DNA of 22,402 bases from positions 1 through 22,402 of the forward strand of contig DAOQAK010000062.1 in NCBI GenBank assembly GCA_035353855.1, in the 5' to 3' direction. The notes beneath the pieces are model-generated. The model was not told the DNA's origin and made no database searches. It saw nothing but the letters and a program-made list of their open reading frames with translations. This DNA comes from Bacteroidales bacterium (GTDB taxonomy: Bacteria; Bacteroidota; Bacteroidia; Bacteroidales; CG2-30-32-10). Shown piece by piece: positions 16,610 through 22,402 of this stretch; position 1 is the first letter of the stretch, and each line of letters begins with the position of its first letter. The position numbers were made by a program, and so were the translations under genes.

Positions 16610-18463
16610 CTACCACACATTTCCTGCACCAGGCGTATAGCTGGCCGATATAATGCTTGTTGCCTGCAACACATTTGATTTAAGAATTCCTGATGCCGAT
16701 ACCATTGCTGCATCCATCTGTACCTGTGCTGCACTAATTTTAAGTTGCGCTCCCTGAAGTTCGATACTCCCCGGACTCATGATTTTTATTCCTGAAGATG
16801 TTAATGAAACTTCGCTCCCGCTTATATTTTGTAATTTTAATCCATTTGAATCAAGCGTAACTTTATTATAGTTTTTATCTTCCAGCTTAATTCCATTTGT
16901 ATCAAGCGTGATCTTATTTCCGCTCTGATCTTCTATCAATATTTTCTGATCTTCTTCGCTGATGTTGATTTTATTCCCGTTCGGAGTTTCAATGGCAACA
17001 CTTTTTTTATCATCATCGAATTCCATTTTCATTTGCTCGCGGGTATAAATACCTTTGATATTATTTGCATCTTCGGCAGTAACCGGAGCCGGAAGCGCGC
17101 TGCTGTTAAGCATTCCAAGTACCACTGCACACCCAGGGTTATCATCAATAAATCCTACAATGACTTCATCATCAATTTCGGGACGGAAAAAAGTTCCCCG
17201 ATTATTTCCTGCATCAAGCGTTGAAACCCTTGCCCAGAAAGTATTATCGCTGTCGGTAATTATTGGTAATTTGATGAGTATACGATGCTCACCTAAAGGG
17301 TCATCCTGTAACTGCATTACTTTTCCTATCTGCAACCCATGTATAGCCGGTAATAATCCGTTAGCTTTACGATCAATAATATTATCAAATCGTTCTGCAA
17401 ATGTTTTATTATCCAGACCAAACTGGATATTTGTTATCCAATGCCCTCCGTTAATTGCATGGCTGACAGCCGAAACAAGAGTTTTGCCATTAAACCTGTC
17501 GCCTACTCCCGTAAGTTCTATCACATCACCGGGATTAATATCAGCATAACCGATAGATTTAACCCGTCCTCTTATTCTTGAAAAATTATTTTTTTGAATT
17601 AATGATTCTGTGAACTTATCAATTTCACCATTGTCCTTTAAAGCAGAATTAATATTTACATTATATTGCTCCTGACTTAGCGCTGTAGCAATATTGGAAG
17701 CTGTTATATTTCCCTGTTCTATTTCATTACTTTCGCCAGATTGCTGAATCTCGGTTAATTCCTGGCTGGAATAATCCCACGATGTGGCTTTATAATTCTG
17801 GAATGATGTACGTGCATCCATTTCCGCTTCAAATTCAAGAATAGATGAACCATAGGAAAGTGTAAGTTTTGCATCAGCAGAAATATCAGGTTTTTTTACT
17901 ACTATTTTATCATCATGAGTAAAAACAAGACCCGAATTGGCTTCTGCACGCATATTGATAAAATCCCAGTCGCTGCAATTAAATTGCATCAGTGATTCAT
18001 GAGATACATCCGTAGGATCAACATCTTTATCTAAACCGTATTTATCAATTATTTCTTCAATAATTTCGCTATCCGATTTTTCATTGAAAACTATATTGTT
18101 TCTTGTTAAAGCGCTTTTGTACGCTTTATTTTTTAAAGTAATATTAAGTAACGAGCCTTCGTTCCGCATTACTTTAATTCCATGCTTAACAATGACACCC
18201 TTAAAAATTGTTGAATCCTCGCCCTGATATCCGGCTTGGATCTCAACATTCTTTCCTACAATAAAATCATCGGTATTGCTTATTTCAAAATCTTCGGATG
18301 AAACGTTTCCGTCCAGAATATTTATTTCTGCCTGTGTAATCTTATTATATTCCTTGGTAACAGAAATATTCATTACCTGGTAAGTCGAATTGATTTCAGC
18401 GCCTTCAACTAAAATTTTGAAAGTGGGAACATCGTGTATTGCCGCTATAGGAACTACTGGCAT
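16610..18463 (-). CDS. VgrG/gp27-gp5-like spike (Afp8-like)
   Basis: This 617-residue protein is the central puncturing spike. Residues 1-370 resemble the gp27/VgrG hub (for example FKGVIVKHGIKV at 87-98 and DWDFINMRAEANSGLVF at 165-181). An OB-fold gp5-like domain follows at about 372-455, with HGLQIGKVMQLQDDPLGEHRILIKLP then FRPEIDDEVIVGF. From about 493 to 566 there are repeated short strands of the type GNKITLDTNGIKLED / YNKVTLDSNGLKLQN, forming the triple-stranded beta-prism. The C-terminus ends in SYTPGAGNVW. There is no extra enzymatic domain. The gene starts 4 nt after the LysM protein gene, so both are coupled. Confidence 0.92.
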   Translation of the reverse strand: MPVVPIAAIHDVPTFKILVEGAEINSTYQVMNISVTKEYNKITQAEINILDGNVSSEDFEISNTDDFIVGKNVEIQAGYQGEDSTIFKGVIVKHGIKVMRNEGSLLNITLKNKAYKSALTRNNIVFNEKSDSEIIEEIIDKYGLDKDVDPTDVSHESLMQFNCSDWDFINMRAEANSGLVFTHDDKIVVKKPDISADAKLTLSYGSSILEFEAEMDARTSFQNYKATSWDYSSQELTEIQQSGESNEIEQGNITASNIATALSQEQYNVNINSALKDNGEIDKFTESLIQKNNFSRIRGRVKSIGYADINPGDVIELTGVGDRFNGKTLVSAVSHAINGGHWITNIQFGLDNKTFAERFDNIIDRKANGLLPAIHGLQIGKVMQLQDDPLGEHRILIKLPIITDSDNTFWARVSTLDAGNNRGTFFRPEIDDEVIVGFIDDNPGCAVVLGMLNSSALPAPVTAEDANNIKGIYTREQMKMEFDDDKKSVAIETPNGNKINISEEDQKILIEDQSGNKITLDTNGIKLEDKNYNKVTLDSNGLKLQNISGSEVSLTSSGIKIMSPGSIELQGAQLKISAAQVQMDAAMVSASGILKSNVLQATSIISASYTPGAGNVW

Positions 18464-18467
18464 TATT

Positions 18468-19160
18468 TTAATTGCTTAATGGAGGAAAATAAATTTCCGT
18501 ACCGGTTTCAATTTTTCGAAAATTATTCAGATTGTTTTTTGCTGCAACATCCAGATAATAGTCATTATTCTTATAAATCTTATTTGCAACAGAAATCAAT
18601 TTTTCGTTTTGTTTGATAACTCTTTTATGAGTCATGTCAGGCGAATTCTTGCTGTTGATCATTTCACTCAATTCCTGATCCAGGGCGCTGGCAAACGTGC
18701 AATTTATTTTTGCACGTATAGGTTTACCGGCAGGAGTAAAAAGATTATATGTAATATTTACATCTTTCAAAACGCATTTCAGCAGAACAGCTCCATATTT
18801 AATCATAACGTAATCGGGGCGGTGTTCATCTGATTTATAATGGTAAATCACATTTAATAATTTTACCACTTCTTCGGGAACATCAACAACTGCTTCGCCT
18901 GTAGCTCCTGTACCATCAATTACAAAATCAAAAACATAATTCTGTGGTTTGATGCTCACAAAATTCATTTCGCTTGAAGTTGAGCCCGGCGCCTGACTTT
19001 CCGAGCGCTCTACCTGTAGTTTTAATGAAAGCGTATTTGGGTTGAACATCACTGAATATTCACCTGCATCCTTATCCTCTTCAGTAAAAGCGTTGTCCTT
19101 ATATGCTTTGAAAGTAAGCTTGGTGAGTTTACCGGTAAATATGTCGTCAAGAATGCTCAT
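18468..19160 (-). CDS. LysM-containing tube/spike adaptor (Afp7-like)
   Basis: The 230-residue protein carries a CIS tube-like N-terminal domain. FTGKLTKLTFKAY (8-20) and the conserved YSVMFNPNTLSLKLQV (35-50) are diagnostic. A LysM-like domain occupies about 177-226: HKRVIKQNEKLISVANKIYKN, ending with GTEIYFPP. In Afp/PVC particles this protein joins the tube initiator to the hub. Its ATG overlaps the stop of the preceding 51-residue gene (ATGA) and it ends 4 nt before the spike, so the three are translationally coupled. Confidence 0.9.
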   Translation of the reverse strand: MSILDDIFTGKLTKLTFKAYKDNAFTEEDKDAGEYSVMFNPNTLSLKLQVERSESQAPGSTSSEMNFVSIKPQNYVFDFVIDGTGATGEAVVDVPEEVVKLLNVIYHYKSDEHRPDYVMIKYGAVLLKCVLKDVNITYNLFTPAGKPIRAKINCTFASALDQELSEMINSKNSPDMTHKRVIKQNEKLISVANKIYKNNDYYLDVAAKNNLNNFRKIETGTEIYFPPLSN

Positions 19161-19312
19161 CGTTCATTTTTGTTTTTAATTATTTTAGTCAGCTCATCAA
19201 CTACTTTTTGATATTTTGCCGAATCGCAACATGATGATGAAGTTTGCTGTGTACCGGAATTATTATTATTCACTTCCGCGCGAATGACAAGTTCATTTAT
19301 TTGAATAGGCAT
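19157..19312 (-). CDS. Small DUF5908-like injection-system protein
   Basis: This is a 51-residue protein translated from an ATG at 19310-19312. It begins MPIQINELVIRAEV, the pattern of DUF5908 proteins (MPIEIxELxIxxxV) that are found in Bacteroidota contractile-injection loci. A serine/glutamine linker with a Cys-Cys pair (SSSCCDS, residues 25-31) follows, then a helix (KYQKVVDELTKIIKN). Its TGA overlaps the ATG of the LysM gene by 4 nt, strong evidence that it is translated. The function is unknown; position and size suggest a small structural or assembly partner of the tube-spike adaptor. Confidence 0.8.
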   Translation of the reverse strand: MPIQINELVIRAEVNNNNSGTQQTSSSCCDSAKYQKVVDELTKIIKNKNER

Positions 19313-19347
19313 ATTTATTTTTATTTGTTAAAATGAGATCTAATGTT

Positions 19348-19469
19348 TGGTTATATGTTGTAAGGTTGGGCTGCTGGTTTGGTTTATAGTAAATAGTTAT
19401 TAGTTAAGGTTTAATAAACACCATTTACTATCAACTTCTGACTAAACTAGCTGCTCAACCATATAACCA
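19348..19469. repeat. Imperfect inverted repeat in the spacer before the DUF5908 gene
   Basis: Arms TGGTTATATG (19348-19357) and CATATAACCA (19460-19469) pair perfectly. An inner pair, ATAGTAAAT (19386-19394) and ATTTACTAT (19424-19432), is also exact, with weaker pairing between the outer and inner arms. The whole 122-nt block fills most of the 174-nt spacer between the second tube gene and the 51-residue gene. It could form a large hairpin in the operon message. No terminator-like T-run follows on the minus strand. Confidence 0.6.
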
Positions 19470-19486
19470 TTGACCATTATAAAATT

Positions 19487-19945
19487 TTAAATTAAGTTCA
19501 TTTGTTTCGAATATTTATAAGCCAGTTCAAGAGTTTCAACTACTACTGAATTATCCTGGGCTTTCAAATCGGTAACTTGAATTTTTACCGGGTAAGCCGA
19601 ATAAAAAATCCAGTTTTTTACCGGGATGTGGGTTTCATTCAGTAATGAAACGATTACTGTACAAGGACTGAATTCCATATTATAGATTGCATCTTCCACC
19701 CATTTTGTCAATATGGAAGGCAATGGAGACAAAGCCCTTTTAAGAACAAGGTTCGGAAATTTTGCTTTAACAGGAAGTTTGTGAGTATACCTGTTTTCGC
19801 CACCTTCAGCAAGTTCTTCAACTGTAAGTTCTGCCGACAATCCGGTAACTTCATGGAAACGCGAATCTATTTCAGCTCCGAGCATTTCAATAAAAGTTAC
19901 CTTAAAATGAAACCCTACAAGCGGATACCTTTCAATAAAAGCCAT
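19487..19945 (-). CDS. gp19-like tube initiator protein (Afp5-like)
   Basis: This 152-residue tube protein belongs to the T4 gp19 / TIGR02241 family. It has the family opening RYPLVGFHFKVTF (5-17), EVTGLSAELTVEELAEGGEN (32-51), then PNLVLKRALSP and the C-terminal SVVVETLELAYKY. It differs strongly from the other tube protein upstream, and the longer spacing before the HEVTGL block resembles the Afp5-type initiator that sits between tube and spike adaptor. Ten nt separate it from the upstream tube gene. The 174-nt repeat-bearing spacer follows it. Confidence 0.88.
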   Translation of the reverse strand: MAFIERYPLVGFHFKVTFIEMLGAEIDSRFHEVTGLSAELTVEELAEGGENRYTHKLPVKAKFPNLVLKRALSPLPSILTKWVEDAIYNMEFSPCTVIVSLLNETHIPVKNWIFYSAYPVKIQVTDLKAQDNSVVVETLELAYKYSKQMNLI

Positions 19946-19955
19946 TTTATAAAAC

Positions 19956-20390
19956 TTATGAACGTTCTACAGAAATGCCTTCATGAGCCAGCTCCAAAGT
20001 TTCTATTGAAACTTCATTTCCTGTTGCTTTTAATGAACCACCATCAACCTTTACCGGGAATGCATTACGCACTTTCCATGTAATAACCGGTTCATGTTTT
20101 TCATTAAGCAAAGAAATAGTAATATCTCGGCGTTCAATAGTATTCAGTTGATGGGTATTCCACCATGTAAAAAATTCATTGTCGCCTTGCATAGCACCAC
20201 GTTTCAGCGTGATGTTCCCATACTTCTGCATACCCGGCATTTTTACTGTTGAATAATCAGGACTTAAACCATCGCGATATTCAATAACCTGTGTTTCCAC
20301 GTTAAGACCGGAAACTTCTGAGAAACTGATATTGGTACCACCCCATTCTACTCTGAAATGAAATACTGGTAATGGATATTTTGTTGCCAT
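19956..20390 (-). CDS. gp19-like main tube protein (Afp1-like)
   Basis: This 144-residue protein would stack into the inner tube. Family features are YPLPVFHFRVEWGGTNISFSEV (5-26), SGLNVETQVIEYRDG (27-41), GNITLKRGA (58-66), FFTWWN (73-78), and the C-terminal EVSIETLELAHEG. This resembles the standard TIGR02241 tube subunit more closely than the neighbouring tube gene does, so I take it as the main tube. It follows the sheath gene after a 149-nt spacer with an inverted repeat, and precedes the second tube gene by 10 nt. Confidence 0.9.
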   Translation of the reverse strand: MATKYPLPVFHFRVEWGGTNISFSEVSGLNVETQVIEYRDGLSPDYSTVKMPGMQKYGNITLKRGAMQGDNEFFTWWNTHQLNTIERRDITISLLNEKHEPVITWKVRNAFPVKVDGGSLKATGNEVSIETLELAHEGISVERS

Positions 20391-20436
20391 ATTATTTTGA
20401 TTTTTTTTAAGTTCTTATTATGATTTTTATTCTCCT

Positions 20437-20527
20437 GCCGCTAAGGCTCAAAGTCCTAAAATTTCACGAAATCTGATTTTAAATTATTCCTAATTCGTGA
20501 GTCTTCGTTCCTTAGAGCCTTTGTGGC
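20437..20527. repeat. Imperfect inverted repeat between sheath and tube genes
   Basis: GCCGCTAAGGCTCAAAG (20437-20453) faces CTTAGAGCCTTTGTGGC (20511-20527) with few mismatches. An inner pair TCACGAA (20464-20470) and TTCGTGA (20494-20500) is exact. The motif with 'GCCACAAAGGC' resembles a hairpin type common in Bacteroidota intergenic DNA. It occupies most of the 149-nt spacer and could limit or stabilise message between the two most abundant products. No T-tract follows on the minus strand. Confidence 0.6.
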
Positions 20528-20539
20528 GATTAATTATTT

Positions 20540-22402
20540 TTATGATTCCTGTAATTTATGAGAGAAACGTAAGATTATGAATTCGGCAGGACGTACAGCA
20601 GCCATGCCAATTTCAATGATCATGCGGCCTTCAAGAATATCCTGTGCGGTCATGGTTAATCCAAGACCAACATTTACATAATATGCATGTTCAGGTTTTG
20701 CGCCTGCCAATGCGCCTCTGCGCCATAAGTTGTTCAGGAAGCTATCCAATTGTCCGCGAACTCTTGCCCATGTGTTTGCATCATTCGGTTCAAACACAGC
20801 CCAGCCTGTTGATTTCTTAGAACTCTCTTCAACAAAATTAAAGAAGCGGCGAACAGGAACATAACGCCATTCATTATCATTACCTGCCAATGTGCGTGAA
20901 CCCCATACCAGAATACCTTTTCCGGTAAACGTACGTATTGCATTAACTGACTTACCTGCATTCGGGTCGATGTTCATGTTTTCCTGAATAGAATCATTTA
21001 TAAATTCAGAAACACCATTCACTGAGCTTACACTAACATTTGCCGGGGCTTTCCATACGCCACGGTCGCGGTCAACTGCTGAATAAATACCTGCAATAGC
21101 GCCACTCGGAGGGAGTAATGTAGCTTTTGAATTCAACACGCTCAAAATATTATTATAGAAAGGAATATAAGGAATGATAGCTTTTTCATAAGTATCTTCA
21201 TAACCTATGCCTGTCTGCTGAATCAATGAAAGACTATTCTTAATTGCATAGAAAACATCTATCTCTGCTTTACCTGTTAACGGGTCAGTTACAGGAACAA
21301 CATAAGAAGTAAAATCAAAACTACCGCTTTTAAATTTTCCTTTATAGGTAGTATAATTTGTTGTGCTTAGAAAAATAAGTTTATCAATAATTTTTGAAGT
21401 GATGATGTTTGTTGAAACCACACTTACTGCTGATGCAAGAAATTCACTGTTGGTAATAAGTTTTGTTTTCACCATAGCATCGGAATTCGTGGCTAACATA
21501 CCATCTATTTGCAACAACAGATTCCATAACCTCAGGTTTTGATTTGCTGTTGACAATGCTTTGAAATCACTTTCATTTAACAACGCGGTAACTGTAGCGC
21601 TGAATTCACTATCAATATTATTGTTATCTGTAATGACCTGTTCCAGTGAAACAATGCGGTCTTTAATCTTCACGCCATTTTCGTCAACATCGGTATCCGT
21701 TAAATAATTCTTTATTGTAATTTCTGAATTGATATCTTCAAAATGGAATGTTTTTGTATAAGTTGTTGAAAGATATGGATGATAAACTGCGCCATATTTC
21801 AGGTAGTTCATTCCTACATTATTTCTGAAAGCTTCAATATCTTCAGAAAGAGAATTCTCTTCTTTAATATCCATAATGGTGAAACGGTCGCCTAATGTAG
21901 CGCACTGCATTAATGCTGCCTGTTGTAATGCGCCAAGCTGAGCAACATCAAGACCAACAGCATCAGGGAATAATATTAAAGTAGGTTCATCATATTTTTT
22001 CAAAACATCAAGCCCAGCTTTAAATTTTGTGTTATCGGCAAAAAGAGTTGCTTCGGTTTCATCATAAGTTCCAACAGAAATAATATAACATGCACCACCG
22101 CCATTATCATAGAACAAACGGATGCTATCGTATAAAACAAACTTGCTGTTCGATAATGAGCAACTATCGGCAACAGGCATATTATTACTGTCAAGAACAA
22201 TTGCGCTTGGAGTATATGTTGGACCTATTCCGAAATATTGTTCATATTCCAGTAAGCTGGTGATACGAGTTGGTATTTCATTCAGATCGCCGTCGAGAAT
22301 TTTTTTTGCCATTTCAGTAAACCCTATAAATGCCGGGATTGCTGTTTCAACTTCGGCTACTGATGGAGGGAATTTTACGATTTCTTCTACATAAACTCCC
22401 GG
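20540..22402 (-). CDS. Contractile tail sheath protein (5' end outside window)
   Basis: The frame stays open to the right edge, so this gene is partial at its start. The ATG at 22312 is internal: the 30 codons before it give PGVYVEEIVKFPPSVAEVET then AIPAFIGFTE, the standard sheath N-terminus. The visible 620 residues would be the sheath that contracts around the tube. The C-terminal domain is clear: EWRYVPVRRFFNFVEESSKK, WARVRGQLDSFLNNLWRRGAL, then GLTMTAQDILEGRMIIEIGM. LPPSGAIAGIYSAVDRDRGVWKAPAN (about 399-424 counted from the internal Met) is another hallmark. Between about residues 185 and 395 there is a long insert rich in Ser/Thr/Asn and helices that ordinary sheath proteins lack. The stop is TAA at 20540-20542. 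Confidence 0.93.
   Translation of the reverse strand, partial: PGVYVEEIVKFPPSVAEVETAIPAFIGFTEMAKKILDGDLNEIPTRITSLLEYEQYFGIGPTYTPSAIVLDSNNMPVADSCSLSNSKFVLYDSIRLFYDNGGGACYIISVGTYDETEATLFADNTKFKAGLDVLKKYDEPTLILFPDAVGLDVAQLGALQQAALMQCATLGDRFTIMDIKEENSLSEDIEAFRNNVGMNYLKYGAVYHPYLSTTYTKTFHFEDINSEITIKNYLTDTDVDENGVKIKDRIVSLEQVITDNNNIDSEFSATVTALLNESDFKALSTANQNLRLWNLLLQIDGMLATNSDAMVKTKLITNSEFLASAVSVVSTNIITSKIIDKLIFLSTTNYTTYKGKFKSGSFDFTSYVVPVTDPLTGKAEIDVFYAIKNSLSLIQQTGIGYEDTYEKAIIPYIPFYNNILSVLNSKATLLPPSGAIAGIYSAVDRDRGVWKAPANVSVSSVNGVSEFINDSIQENMNIDPNAGKSVNAIRTFTGKGILVWGSRTLAGNDNEWRYVPVRRFFNFVEESSKKSTGWAVFEPNDANTWARVRGQLDSFLNNLWRRGALAGAKPEHAYYVNVGLGLTMTAQDILEGRMIIEIGMAAVRPAEFIILRFSHKLQES

Noticed and set aside
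17055..17549. 164-codon plus-strand frame within the spike gene
   Set aside because: It is antisense to a clearly recognisable gene, has no recognisable domain and lacks any promoter or coupling signal.
20540..22312. Sheath starting at the ATG at 22312
   Set aside because: The 30 codons before it continue the frame and encode the conserved sheath N-terminus, so the true start lies beyond the window edge.
7954..22402. Prophage or classic type VI secretion system
   Set aside because: No capsid, portal, terminase, integrase or lysis genes are seen, and no TssJ/L/M membrane complex. The gene order with LysM adaptor, DUF5908 and Afp11/12-like baseplate proteins points to an eCIS-type machine.

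Overview
The window looks like a chromosomal segment from an AT-rich member of the Bacteroidota. The evidence is the TAnnTTTG-type promoter boxes, the lack of Shine-Dalgarno leaders, and protein families typical of that phylum (a DUF5908-like small protein, a Bacteroidota-style sheath and tube set, a lipoprotein efflux adaptor). Nearly everything lies on the minus strand; only one TetR gene reads on the plus strand.

Region 1 (about 100-4080) is an efflux module. A minus-strand tetR - tolC - hlyD operon runs off the left edge, where the RND pump gene would be expected. A second tetR gene is divergent from it. A 13-bp-arm palindrome overlaps the minus-strand promoter in the gap between them and is the likely operator.

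Region 2 (4081-7701) holds a secreted alpha/beta hydrolase, a four-helix membrane protein of unknown function and a patatin-like phospholipase. Upstream of the patatin gene is a short segment (about 7731-7905) that reads as a structured RNA. It contains two GAAA-capped hairpins and ends in an intrinsic terminator about 30 nt before the patatin start codon.

Region 3 (7954-22402) is the main content: an operon for a contractile injection system of the extracellular/Afp-like (eCIS) type. In transcription order, right to left, it encodes the tail sheath (start lies outside the window), two gp19-like tube proteins, a 51-residue DUF5908-like protein, a LysM-tipped tube/spike adaptor (Afp7-like), a VgrG/gp5-gp27 spike (Afp8-like), a gp25 baseplate protein (Afp9-like), two large baseplate wedge proteins (Afp11- and Afp12-like) and a 713-residue protein with an eCIS-type N-terminal module. 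Most baseplate junctions overlap or nearly touch. Four junctions carry 138-309 nt spacers, three of which hold inverted-repeat or tandem-repeat elements that could tune the stoichiometry of the long operon. No PAAR tip gene, AAA+ ATPase, tape measure or terminal cap gene is visible, so the locus must continue to the right or be split. The patatin phospholipase just downstream is a plausible but unproven cargo.

The machine class is recognisable. The least explained parts are the structured RNA in front of the patatin gene, the roughly 200-residue insertion in the sheath, the 713-residue protein and the spacer repeats.
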